Of a DNA stretch of 57,790 bases, positions 8,718 through 17,180 are shown piece after piece. The notes under the pieces were generated by a model, which ran no database searches, was not told the DNA's origin, and saw only the letters and a list, made by a program, of their open reading frames with translations. This DNA is from Kiloniellaceae bacterium (GTDB lineage: Bacteria > Pseudomonadota > Alphaproteobacteria > Kiloniellales > J153): the NCBI GenBank assembly GCA_021776095.1, contig JAJFGO010000090.1:1-57790 (forward strand), in the 5' to 3' direction. Numbering within the stretch: position 1 is the stretch's first letter; each line of letters opens with the position of its first letter. The position numbers and the translations under genes were made by a program.

Positions 8718-9550
8718 GCCGCCGCTCCATCGATCTCGCGGATCGCTTGTTCCAGCTCTTCCTTGTTGGGGGCCCGGTAGTGCCACATCGGTACGTTCTC
8801 CATGTAGCTGACACCCTTACCCTTGGTCGTCTTGCACACGACCATGAGCGGCTTGCCGCCCTCGCGATTTGCCACGGCATCGTGAATGGCGCCTGGATCG
8901 TGTCCGTCGCACTCGACCGCCTCCCAGCCGAAAGCGACGTACTTGTCGATTACCGGATAGAAACTTGGATGCGTCTCGTGGGTGCGGCCCAGGCTCTGAA
9001 AGTCGTTGTTGTCCATGAAAGCGATCAGATTGCTCACGCCGAAGGAAGAAGCCATCATCGTGGCTTCCCAGGTCGAGCCTTCCTGAACTTCTCCGTCCGA
9101 AAGGACGCAATAGACGTTTCCATCCTTGCCCTGGGTCTTGTCGGCGTAAGCCATGCCTAGCGCCATCGACAGGCCGTGCCCCAAAGATCCGGTCGATGCC
9201 TCGATCCCGGGCACGCCGTAGTCCGGATGGCATCCCAGCACCCCGCCTGGCTTGCAATAGAGATCCAGGTCATGCCGGGTCAGCACGCCCAGATCCTCCA
9301 GGATCACGTACTGGATCATGCAGCCGTGGCCCTTGGACATGAGGAAAGTATCCGGCGAACCCGGGTTCGTGCCGTGGCGGCGCATCAAACCGTGGTAGAT
9401 GGTATCCACGATTTCCGTGCAGGAGAACGCGCCGCCGATATGGAGCGCTTGAACCTGCTGCGAAACTTCCAAGATTCGCTTGCGGTACTTCCGGCAGCGA
9501 TCTCGCGCCGCGCCCGCATCATATGTGTTGGAACGAAAATTCATGGTCAT
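8714..9550 (-). CDS. Transketolase, N-terminal (TPP-binding) subunit
   Basis: This is the diphosphate-binding half of the split enzyme, about 278 residues. It shows the substrate and cofactor histidine region HIGGAFSCTEI, the SKGHG motif, and the metal/TPP motif SDGEVQEGSTWEA ending in DNND. Two ATGs are close; 9550 is chosen because it overlaps the upstream methyltransferase stop as ATGA. The two transketolase genes and the methyltransferase are thus translationally coupled. Split transketolases of this kind are often found in secondary carbohydrate clusters. Confidence 0.9.
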   Translation of the reverse strand: MTMNFRSNTYDAGAARDRCRKYRKRILEVSQQVQALHIGGAFSCTEIVDTIYHGLMRRHGTNPGSPDTFLMSKGHGCMIQYVILEDLGVLTRHDLDLYCKPGGVLGCHPDYGVPGIEASTGSLGHGLSMALGMAYADKTQGKDGNVYCVLSDGEVQEGSTWEATMMASSFGVSNLIAFMDNNDFQSLGRTHETHPSFYPVIDKYVAFGWEAVECDGHDPGAIHDAVANREGGKPLMVVCKTTKGKGVSYMENVPMWHYRAPNKEELEQAIREIDGAAA

Positions 9551-10230
9551 TGGGATTCCGTGTCCTCTCCCAAAATCAGGGTCCAATAAAAATCGCCCTT
9601 GTATCCTGCCTCATCGAACAACTTTTTCCAGCCGTCGGGATAGTGGTGCGTGTAGGCGGTCAGGACCCATTCGAGAAACAATTCGCGCTCTTCCTCGTTG
9701 CGGTAGCTGTCAACCTGTACGTAGGCCTTGCTGTCGCGCGTGACCCGTTCGATCTCCCGCAGCGCCTGGAGGGCATCGGCGTGTTTCAGGTTATGCAGGG
9801 TATTGAGGCATACGACCGCGTCGAAACTGTGATCGGGAAATGGCAGCTTGTCGTGGATGTCGCCAAGGTGCAGGCGGCCGACAACTTCCGGCTCGCAATT
9901 CATCATCGCATACTCTGATATATCTAAGCCAAAGGCCTCCAGTCCTGGCATGGCCTTCATGAGGTCCTTGACCAGGAAGCCCTTGGCGCACCCAAGATCG
10001 AGTACGCGCATTCCTGGCCCCAGGTGCCAGTGCTCGATCATGTCCTCGGCAATAGCAACCCAGCGCCCGTCGTAGCGATACCCGCCGTAGCCGTATTCCC
10101 GGTCTCCGTCGAAATACTCGAATCCGTACTGCCTCGAGATGCGCACGTGCTCATCGGTCTTGGCGTGGGCGCGCTTCTGTACGTTACGCTTGCCTTTTGG
10201 ATATCGGCGCAAGAGGTTGATCTCAGCCAT
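9547..10230 (-). CDS. SAM-dependent methyltransferase
   Basis: This protein of about 227 residues has a class I methyltransferase core: motif I MRVLDLGCAKGFLV, an acidic residue in GLDISEYA, and motif IV DAVVCLNTLHN. Start 10230 (MAEINLL) is preferred over 10260 because a GAGG ribosome site precedes it and the upstream residues are not conserved-looking. It is first in the minus-strand run with transketolase. The aromatic N-terminal stretch (FEYFDGDREYGYGGYRYDGR) is typical of sugar-cluster methyltransferases known to me. The substrate is unknown. Confidence 0.85.
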   Translation of the reverse strand: MAEINLLRRYPKGKRNVQKRAHAKTDEHVRISRQYGFEYFDGDREYGYGGYRYDGRWVAIAEDMIEHWHLGPGMRVLDLGCAKGFLVKDLMKAMPGLEAFGLDISEYAMMNCEPEVVGRLHLGDIHDKLPFPDHSFDAVVCLNTLHNLKHADALQALREIERVTRDSKAYVQVDSYRNEEERELFLEWVLTAYTHHYPDGWKKLFDEAGYKGDFYWTLILGEDTESQ

Positions 10231-10648
10231 GAAGCCTCGTTCCGTTGGAAAACTGGCCACAACACAAGTCTGTCGGCCGAGCTTTATCCCATGCGGAAGG
10301 AGCGATCAAGGGCAGTGCCAGGGCCCCTGCGGTCTCGGCGTTTGGCGTCGTGCGCGAGGCACTTTGCCTGGAAATGTTCCTTCTTCGGCTTTTATTCCTA
10401 ACTGACTAAGCAACCCGTGGTATATAGCATTGTGCTTGAGCCGGCCTGAGGCGGCCCATGCACCGCAGCGTTTGAATCTGGACGGGCGCGGGTGATTTTG
10501 GGGAGAGATCGCGATATTCATGCGACTACGGCGTTGCAATCCGCCGAAGGACTGGTTAGTTGTCCCGCTCTTGCCGCCCGGGCAGGGGAGGCCGATCCGG
10601 CTATTCATACCTAGCGGCGTCTTCGCGCGACAAGAACAGGATGGAGTC
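10231..10648. promoter_or_regulatory. Divergent intergenic region between the transketolase and gmhA runs
   Basis: These 418 bases separate two outward-facing operons and must carry promoters for both. A short open frame from 10520 leads into gmhA but lacks a plausible start. I see no clear -35/-10 pair or JUMPstart-like element. The segment around 10438-10460 is rich in GCC/GGC inverted triplets but forms no convincing terminator. Confidence 0.35.
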
Positions 10649-11233
10649 ATGGAACACGTCAGGACTTATTTTGAACAAGTGGCGGAAATCGCACGGACAA
10701 TCGACCACGATACAGTCGAAGCCCTGGCGGTCGAATTGGCGGCCCTCCGCGAGAGTAATGGCCGTTTGTTCATCCTGGGGGTGGGCGGCAGCGCGGCCAA
10801 TTGCAGCCATGCGGTCAACGATTTCCGCAAGTTATGTGGAATTGAGGCATACTCGCCAGTCGATAACGTATCGGAGTTGACGGCGCGCACCAACGATGAA
10901 GGTTGGGACACGGTCTTCGCGGCCTGGATGAAGGTGAGCCGCGCGAACGAGCGGGACGCGATCCTAATTTTTTCCGTGGGCGGCGGCGACGCGGCTCGCA
11001 ATGTCAGCGCCAACATTGTCAAAGCGGTCGACGAGGCTAAGGCGCGTGGGATGAAGGTTTTTGGAGTTGTTGGCCGCACGACAGGATACACGGCAATGCA
11101 TGGCGATGTCGTGGTCGTCGTTCCGACGGTCGATGACACTCTAATTACACCGCATTGCGAGGCGTTTCAGGGGGTTGTGTGGCATTGTCTCGTGTCTCAC
11201 CCAGGGCTTCAGGTTAACAAGACCAAGTGGTAG
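10649..11233 (+). CDS. gmhA: SIS-domain sedoheptulose-7-phosphate isomerase
   Basis: This 194-residue protein matches the usual length of phosphoheptose isomerases. The SIS fold shows the phosphate-binding VGGSAANCSHAVNDFRK and the second motif FSVGGGDAARNVS. The known reaction converts D-sedoheptulose 7-phosphate to D-glycero-D-manno-heptose 7-phosphate in the cytoplasm. ATG 10649 is chosen over an upstream in-frame start because GGATGGAG precedes it. It opens a 13-gene plus-strand run and overlaps gmhB by seven bases. A related ketose (for example an 8-carbon one) could be the true substrate, since transketolase and transaldolase genes lie nearby. Confidence 0.85.
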   Translation: MEHVRTYFEQVAEIARTIDHDTVEALAVELAALRESNGRLFILGVGGSAANCSHAVNDFRKLCGIEAYSPVDNVSELTARTNDEGWDTVFAAWMKVSRANERDAILIFSVGGGDAARNVSANIVKAVDEAKARGMKVFGVVGRTTGYTAMHGDVVVVVPTVDDTLITPHCEAFQGVVWHCLVSHPGLQVNKTKW

Positions 11234-11790
11234 CGCGTGGCGCCGCAGGCCGCCCAGCGGCACGGGCCGTCTTCCTGGACCGCGACGGAGTTATCAATCG
11301 AGCGGTCGTGCGTAACGGTCGGCCTTATCCTCCTGACACCTTGGAAGACCTAGAGATCTTGCCCGGTGCTGAGGAAGTGCTCTCCCAGTTGAGGGCCGTC
11401 GGCTTTCTCAATATTGTGGCGACCAATCAACCCGATGTCGCGACAGGAAAGCAGTCGCGCCATGTTGTTGACGCAATGCACGCACACTTGCGCGCGCGCC
11501 TGGCGCTAGACGATATTCGGGCCTGTTTTTGCGTTGAAGGGCCAGATTGCCCATGTTACAAGCCGTTCCCGGGCATGCTCGTCGAAGCGGCTCAGGACTG
11601 GGGAATAGACCTGAGGCGAAGCTTCATGGTCGGGGATCGGTGGCGCGACGTCGGGGCTGGACAAGCAGCTGGATGCCGAACAATATTTATTGATTGTGGA
11701 TACGCTGAGAGACGGCCGGAGAATCCTGACTATACGGTCGGAAGTTTGACCGAGGCTGGAAATATTATTCTGGGGTTCGAGGGAACTTAG
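11227..11790 (+). CDS. gmhB: HAD phosphatase, GmhB-like heptose bisphosphatase
   Basis: This 187-residue HAD hydrolase begins at GTG 11227 within the end of gmhA. Motif I is FLDRDGVINR (nucleophile and acid/base Asp), motif II VATNQPD, and motif IV GDRWRDVGAGQAAG. The cysteine-rich CPCYKPFPGM loop matches the zinc-binding loop of GmhB, which removes the 7-phosphate from heptose 1,7-bisphosphate. With GmhA upstream and a kinase/nucleotidyltransferase downstream, this completes a heptose-activation set. Confidence 0.87.
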   Translation: MVARGAAGRPAARAVFLDRDGVINRAVVRNGRPYPPDTLEDLEILPGAEEVLSQLRAVGFLNIVATNQPDVATGKQSRHVVDAMHAHLRARLALDDIRACFCVEGPDCPCYKPFPGMLVEAAQDWGIDLRRSFMVGDRWRDVGAGQAAGCRTIFIDCGYAERRPENPDYTVGSLTEAGNIILGFEGT

Positions 11791-11820
11791 GCGCCCGGGA
11801 TAGAGAAGGGGGAGGACAAC

Positions 11821-12582
11821 ATGCGGTCAACCGAGTCGTTGACAGTTAAAATTTTCGCTGACGGCGCCGATCTAGAGGGAATTAGAAGTCTTTCCCAAAA
11901 TCCGCTGATCAAGGGGTTTACAACCAACCCAACTTTGATGCGCAAAGCCGGCATCGAAGACTACGAGTCATTTGCCCACCAAGTCCTTTCTATTATACCT
12001 GACCGTCCTGTTTCTTTTGAAGTGTTCGCCGACGACTTCGATTCTATGGCCGAACAGGCACTTCAGATCGCTTCATGGGGGTCAAACGTCAATGTCAAAA
12101 TTCCCATTACCAATACCAAGGGCGAGTCGTCTGTGCCCTTGATTGGGCGGCTGTCGGCCGAGGGTGTTCAAGTCAACGTAACGGCGATATTTACACTCGA
12201 GCAAGTGTGGAATGTCGTCGAGATCTTGTCGCCCGAGACGCCCGCGATTGTCTCCGTCTTTGCCGGCCGGGTGGCCGATACTGGTGTTGATCCGGTTCCA
12301 ATGATGCGTGAGGCGGTTCAGATATTGAAGGCCAAGCCCAAGGCTGAATTGATCTGGGCTAGCCCACGTGAGTTGTTGAACGTATTTCAAGCCGACGACG
12401 TCGGATGTCACATTATCACGGTTACCCATGATGTTCTGGCAAAACTGGGTTTGGTGGGTAAGGATCTGAAGTCGTACTCGCTTGAGACCGTCGAAATGTT
12501 CTACCGAGACGCCAAGGCCGCTGGATACACGATCAGGACTGATAAAGCTGTCCTGAATGACCCGGCAACCGACGCGGCTTGA
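11821..12582 (+). CDS. Transaldolase-family protein
   Basis: This 253-residue class I aldolase belongs to the compact transaldolase / fructose-6-phosphate-aldolase type. It has KGFTTNPTLMRKAG near the N terminus and the Schiff-base lysine in NVKIPITN. VFAGRVADTGVDP and IWASPRELLN are family signatures. A strong ribosome site (GGGGGAGGA) precedes the ATG. Transaldolases move a dihydroxyacetone unit; beside transketolase and GmhA it may make sedoheptulose 7-phosphate or a longer ketose for the pathway. Confidence 0.88.
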   Translation: MRSTESLTVKIFADGADLEGIRSLSQNPLIKGFTTNPTLMRKAGIEDYESFAHQVLSIIPDRPVSFEVFADDFDSMAEQALQIASWGSNVNVKIPITNTKGESSVPLIGRLSAEGVQVNVTAIFTLEQVWNVVEILSPETPAIVSVFAGRVADTGVDPVPMMREAVQILKAKPKAELIWASPRELLNVFQADDVGCHIITVTHDVLAKLGLVGKDLKSYSLETVEMFYRDAKAAGYTIRTDKAVLNDPATDAA

Positions 12583-12633
12583 GCCGCATTTTCGCTTGCG
12601 CTTTCTGGCCCAAAGATAGGATCGAGGTTTACC

Positions 12634-13638
12634 GTGTTTAAGAACATCCTCGTAACCGGAGGCGCCGGTTATGTCGGCAGTCTTCTTACGCCACACCTTC
12701 TCAACGCCGGCCACAAGGTCACGGTTTATGACGTCATGTACTTCGGGGACGATTTCCTGCCGAAGGACAACCCAAACCTCACCATTGTGGCTGGTGATAT
12801 CCGCGATACGGCTAGGTTGGCGGGGTCCTTAAAGGGTATCGACGCGGTTATCAGCTTGGGCTGTATTTCGAACGACGCGAGTTTCGAGCTCGATGAAAAT
12901 CTCTCGAAGTCTATCAACCTCGACGCATTCGAGCCTATGGTTGTTGCGGCCAAGAAGGCGGGGGTGAGGCGATTCATTTATGCCTCGTCCAGTTCGGTTT
13001 ACGGCGTATCTGAAGCGCCAGACGTAACCGAGGAACATCCCTTGGTGCCCTTGACTCTCTATAACGAATTCAAGGGAAAGTGCGAGCCTCTTCTATTCAA
13101 GCACCAGGATCCGAGCTTCGTCTGCGTTACTGTCCGTCCGGCCACCTTGTGCGGTTACGCTCCGCGCCAGCGGCTCGATCTTTCTGTAAATATCCTGACC
13201 AACCATGCGGTTAACAACAATAAGATCACTGTGTTTGGTGGATCGCAGAAGCGGCCGAACCTGCACGTGCAGGACATGGTCGACGTTTACCAGGCCCTAT
13301 TGGACGCACCGAACGAGAAGATCGCCGGCGAAATCTTCAATGCCGGCTTCCAAAATATGTCGATCATGGAAATCGCACAGCTAGCGAAGAAAGTTGTCGA
13401 AGAAGTCTTTCCGGAAAAGGGCGATATTGAGATCGTGACGACTCCGACGGACGATATTCGCTCCTATCACGTTAATTCCGACAAAATTCGCCGTGTGCTG
13501 GGCTTCGAACCCCGATTTACGGTTGAAGATGCGATCCGCGACCTGTGCGAAGCGTTTCGGGCCGGCAAGCTGCCGAACAGTATGGACGACACATTTTACT
13601 TCAATGTTCGACGCTTGAAGGCGCTAAAGGCGGCATGA
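12634..13638 (+). CDS. NAD-dependent epimerase/dehydratase (SDR)
   Basis: This 334-residue extended SDR starts at GTG 12634 after a GAGG site. It has VTGGAGYVGS for NAD(P), ASSSSVYG for the catalytic Ser/Thr, and YNEFK as the YxxxK motif. The overall form resembles the epimerases that act on NDP-hexoses or NDP-heptoses. Its stop overlaps the next SDR start (ATGA). The two adjacent SDRs may act sequentially on one activated sugar, for example epimerisation then reduction; this is inference. Confidence 0.87.
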   Translation: MFKNILVTGGAGYVGSLLTPHLLNAGHKVTVYDVMYFGDDFLPKDNPNLTIVAGDIRDTARLAGSLKGIDAVISLGCISNDASFELDENLSKSINLDAFEPMVVAAKKAGVRRFIYASSSSVYGVSEAPDVTEEHPLVPLTLYNEFKGKCEPLLFKHQDPSFVCVTVRPATLCGYAPRQRLDLSVNILTNHAVNNNKITVFGGSQKRPNLHVQDMVDVYQALLDAPNEKIAGEIFNAGFQNMSIMEIAQLAKKVVEEVFPEKGDIEIVTTPTDDIRSYHVNSDKIRRVLGFEPRFTVEDAIRDLCEAFRAGKLPNSMDDTFYFNVRRLKALKAA

Positions 13639-14630
13639 CGGCTAGGCCCGTTGCGGTCGTCACGGGGGGGGGCGGGTTCATTGGTAGCCACATGGTCGAT
13701 CTCTTGCTGTCGCGCGGCTATGCAGTACGTGTGATCGATAGTCTTGTTGGCGGCCGCGAGCAAAACCTCGCGCATCACGGCAGATCCCCTGATTTGACCG
13801 CGGAATGGAGAGATGTTCGCACTCTGCAGCCAAACGACGCCCTGTTCGCCGGGGCACGCTACGTTTTCCACTTCGCGGGAATAGGCGACATCGTGCCGTC
13901 GATCGAGCGGCCCCTGGAGTACATGTCGGCCAACGCGCTCGGCACCGCACATGCGCTTGAAGCGGCGCGCCACGCGGGGGTCGCGAAGTTTGTCTACGCC
14001 GCGTCGTCCTCCTGCTATGGCTTGGCCGATGTGCCAACGCGCGAGGATCATCCGATCCGGCCGCAATACCCTTATGCGCTGAGCAAATATCAGGGCGAAC
14101 AAGCGGCGCTGCACTGGAACAAGGTATATCACCTGCCGGTCAACTCCATCCGCATCTTCAACGCCTATGGCACGCGCTCGCGCACATCGGGTGCTTATGG
14201 TGCGGTTTTTGGTGTGTTCTTACGCCAGAAACTTGCCGCAAAGCCGTTCACGGTGGTTGGTGACGGCACCCAGACTCGCGACTTCATTTATGCCTCGGAT
14301 ATTGCGGGCGCATTCTTGGCCGCGGCTGAAACCGATATCACAGGCCAGATATTCAACGTCGGCGCTGGTAACCCCCAATCGGTAAACCGCTTGGTTGAGT
14401 TACTCGGCGGCGAGGTCGTGTACGTTCCCAAGCGGCCAGGCGAACCCGATTGTACCTGGGCCGATATCTCGCGCATTCAGAAGGAGCTGGGCTGGGCGCC
14501 GAGAGTATCTTTCGAGGACGGCGTTGGGCGCGTGCTTGAAAATATCGAATACTGGCGCGAGGCGCCCCTTTGGGACGAAGCCTCGATCGCACTGGCGACC
14601 AAGACCTGGTTTGAAACGCTTTCTTCTTAA
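13635..14630 (+). CDS. NAD-dependent epimerase, UDP-glucose-4-epimerase-like
   Basis: This extended SDR of about 331 residues starts at ATG 13635 in an ATGA overlap with the previous gene. It carries TGGGGFIGSHMVDLL for cofactor, SSSCYG for the catalytic Ser, and YALSK as YxxxK. RIFNAYGTRSRTSGAYG and GDGTQTRDFIYASDIA are typical of GalE/WbpP-like epimerases. The longer reading frame upstream is only overlap with the previous gene. The substrate is probably an NDP-sugar made by the neighbouring enzymes. Confidence 0.87.
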   Translation: MTARPVAVVTGGGGFIGSHMVDLLLSRGYAVRVIDSLVGGREQNLAHHGRSPDLTAEWRDVRTLQPNDALFAGARYVFHFAGIGDIVPSIERPLEYMSANALGTAHALEAARHAGVAKFVYAASSSCYGLADVPTREDHPIRPQYPYALSKYQGEQAALHWNKVYHLPVNSIRIFNAYGTRSRTSGAYGAVFGVFLRQKLAAKPFTVVGDGTQTRDFIYASDIAGAFLAAAETDITGQIFNVGAGNPQSVNRLVELLGGEVVYVPKRPGEPDCTWADISRIQKELGWAPRVSFEDGVGRVLENIEYWREAPLWDEASIALATKTWFETLSS

Positions 14631-14644
14631 GGGTGATACGGCCG

Positions 14645-16189
14645 ATGGTCGACGCAAAATACAAGGCTAAGATCAAAACCGTAGAGCAAGTGCGCGACGC
14701 CATCGGCGCCACGCCGCGCAAAAAAAGGGTCATCATGTGCCACGGCACTTTCGACGTCGTGCACCCTGGTCATATCCGGCACCTCATGTATGCCCGCAGC
14801 AAGGCGGATCTGCTGGTTGCTAGCCTGACTGCTGACAAGCATATCAAAAAAGCAAATTTTCGCCCCTTTGTGCCCGAACAGTTGCGTGCGCTCAATCTCG
14901 CGGCGCTCGACATGGTCGATTATGTCGTTGTCGACGAGAACGAGACGCCTTTGGAGAACCTGTCAAAGATCCAGCCGGACTATTTTGCCAAAGGGTACGA
15001 ATACGTTTCCTCGGGAATGCATTCCAAGACCACAGAGGAAAAGAGTGTGCTGGATAGCTATGGCGGTGAGTTTATCTTTACGCCTGGAGATATCGTCTAT
15101 TCTTCATCGCGACTGATCGAGACACAGCCGCCGAATCTCGCCTCTGAAAAACTCGTTACCCTACTTGAGGCCGAGAACCTCACTTTTCGTGATTTGCGCG
15201 GTGTGCTGGACCGTATGAGCGGCGTGAAAGTGCATGTGGTCGGCGACACGATTGTCGATAGCTTTACCTATACGACGATGATTGGCGGCCAGACGAAAAC
15301 GCCGACGATTTCCGTTCGTATGGAAGAGCAACAGAATTACGTCGGTGGCGCGGGTGTTGTCGCCAAGCATTTGAGTGCGGCCGGCGCCGAGGTCGTTTTC
15401 TCGACGGTCTTGGGCGATGACCAATGGAAAGATTTTGTTCTAAAGGATCTTGCCGATGCAGGCGTGGACGTACGCGAGATCGTCGATCCCACGCGCCCGA
15501 CTACCAACAAGAACGCGGTAATATGCGAGAATTATCGCCTGCTAAAAATTGATACTCTGGACAGCCGGACAATCTCGGAAAATATCGTCGAACACCTTTG
15601 CGAAGCCATCGGCAAAGTCGAGGCTGACGCGATCGTATTCAGCGATTTTCGGCACGGTATTTTTAACCGTGCGACTATCCCAACTTTGACCGGTGCTATC
15701 CGCAACGGCAAATTCAAGGTGGCCGATAGTCAGGTCGCTAGCCGATGGGGTAATATCTGCGAGTTTCAGGACTTTGACCTGATTACGCCAAACGAGCGCG
15801 AAGCGCGATTCGCCCTGGCGGATCAGGACAGTGTTGTAAGACCGCTGGCGCAGAAACTTTTCAAAGAAGCCAAGTGCAGGAACTTGATTCTGAAGCTGGG
15901 TGAACGCGGTCTCATCGCTTACCGCCAGCGACCCGATATCGAAGATGTTCGCTCCTTCTTTGCCGTCGATAGCTTCGCGGGAGACGTCAAGGATGCGGTT
16001 GGCGCGGGCGATGCCTTGCTAGCTTATGCGATGTTGGCGCAGGTGACAACTAAGAATGAGGTAATTGCGGCTGTCATAGGTGCGATGGCGGCGGCCGTGG
16101 AGTGCGAGCATGACGGAAATGTTCCGGTCACGCCTGACGATGTGCGCGAAAAGCTGATCCTGGTGGAAAAGCGGTCTAATTACGAATGA
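14645..16189 (+). CDS. Bifunctional nucleotidyltransferase-PfkB kinase, HldE-like with reversed domain order
   Basis: This 514-residue protein starts with a cytidylyl/adenylyltransferase domain (HGTFDVVHPGH at residues 33-43, SSSRLIE near 150). A ribokinase/PfkB kinase domain follows (GGAGVVAKHL near 235, catalytic DAVGAGDALLAYAML in the C-terminal part). Classical HldE has the kinase first and the nucleotidyltransferase second, so the order here is inverted. In the known pathway the kinase makes heptose 1,7-bisphosphate and the transferase makes the NDP-heptose. ATG 14645 is preferred over GTG 14633 by spacing from AAGGG. It lies downstream of gmhA/gmhB, as a heptose pathway would require. 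Confidence 0.88.
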   Translation: MVDAKYKAKIKTVEQVRDAIGATPRKKRVIMCHGTFDVVHPGHIRHLMYARSKADLLVASLTADKHIKKANFRPFVPEQLRALNLAALDMVDYVVVDENETPLENLSKIQPDYFAKGYEYVSSGMHSKTTEEKSVLDSYGGEFIFTPGDIVYSSSRLIETQPPNLASEKLVTLLEAENLTFRDLRGVLDRMSGVKVHVVGDTIVDSFTYTTMIGGQTKTPTISVRMEEQQNYVGGAGVVAKHLSAAGAEVVFSTVLGDDQWKDFVLKDLADAGVDVREIVDPTRPTTNKNAVICENYRLLKIDTLDSRTISENIVEHLCEAIGKVEADAIVFSDFRHGIFNRATIPTLTGAIRNGKFKVADSQVASRWGNICEFQDFDLITPNEREARFALADQDSVVRPLAQKLFKEAKCRNLILKLGERGLIAYRQRPDIEDVRSFFAVDSFAGDVKDAVGAGDALLAYAMLAQVTTKNEVIAAVIGAMAAAVECEHDGNVPVTPDDVREKLILVEKRSNYE

Positions 16190-16247
16190 TGAAGGCGCCA
16201 ATGTTTGTTCAGGCCACCGGGCGATCACGAGACGGAAGCTGGCGCGA

Positions 16248-17180
16248 ATGAGGGTCATCGTCGTCGGGCTCGGCGTTCAAGGTTACAAACGTCGGCTGAC
16301 TGCGGGTAGCGATTTCGTCGCCTCGATCGATCCTGTCAACCCGGAGGCGGACTACCACGACATCGCCGATGTGCCTCTGCGTGAGTATGACGCGGCGCTA
16401 TGCTGCATACCCGACGGACCGAAGATCGAAATTCTCAAATATCTGTTGAGCAACGGCAAACACTGCCTGGTTGAAAAACCACTTTGGGCGCGCGAAGAAG
16501 GCGAGATCGAGGATCTGCAGGACCTGGCCAGGTCGAATGCCGCCGTTTGCTATACGGCCTATAATCACCGCTTCGAGCCGCATTACATGCGCATGCGGGA
16601 CCTGGTCCAATCGGGCCGTTTAGGACGCGTCTATCATTGCCGCATGTTCTATGGAAATGGGACAGCGCGGCTGGTCCGCGACTCGCAGTGGCGCGACAGG
16701 GGGGCGGGGGTCCTGCCGGACTTGGGCTCACACTTGTTCGATACGGCCAATTTCTGGTTTGGCGGTTTAGGCGAGGATTTTCGAATTGTGCTCGCCAGTA
16801 ACTTTGAGAACAAAGCGCCGGACCATGTTGTCGTGGCGTCCAATGAGACTGGCCCAAAGATTGAGATGGAAATGACCTTGCTAATGTGGCGCAATCACTT
16901 CACGTGCGACGTGTTGGCGGAAAAAGGCTCGGCCCATATTCGCTCGCTATGCAAGTGGGGGCCCAGCACCTTCACGGTTCGCACCCGTATGCTGCCGTCT
17001 GGCCGGCCGCCAGAGGAAACGGTCACGCTGGTCCAGGACGATCCGACTTGGATGAGCGAGTACGCGCACTTCAAGGACCTCGTCGCGCGGCAAACCGAAA
17101 CCGATCTTTCGAAAGATTTGTGGCTTAATAGCCTTTTACGACGTCTCGGCGATGAAGCTGTCGGAGCGATGAGCGTATGA
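16248..17180 (+). CDS. Gfo/Idh/MocA-family oxidoreductase
   Basis: This 310-residue NAD(P)-dependent dehydrogenase has an N-terminal Rossmann motif VGLGVQG and the signature CLVEKPLWA, whose lysine is the catalytic residue of the family. NHRFEPHYMRMRDLV and LPDLGSHLFD belong to the C-terminal substrate domain. It likely oxidises or reduces a sugar-ring carbon on an NDP-sugar. It overlaps the following dehydrogenase homologue (ATGA), so both products are probably made in fixed ratio. Confidence 0.87.
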   Translation: MRVIVVGLGVQGYKRRLTAGSDFVASIDPVNPEADYHDIADVPLREYDAALCCIPDGPKIEILKYLLSNGKHCLVEKPLWAREEGEIEDLQDLARSNAAVCYTAYNHRFEPHYMRMRDLVQSGRLGRVYHCRMFYGNGTARLVRDSQWRDRGAGVLPDLGSHLFDTANFWFGGLGEDFRIVLASNFENKAPDHVVVASNETGPKIEMEMTLLMWRNHFTCDVLAEKGSAHIRSLCKWGPSTFTVRTRMLPSGRPPEETVTLVQDDPTWMSEYAHFKDLVARQTETDLSKDLWLNSLLRRLGDEAVGAMSV

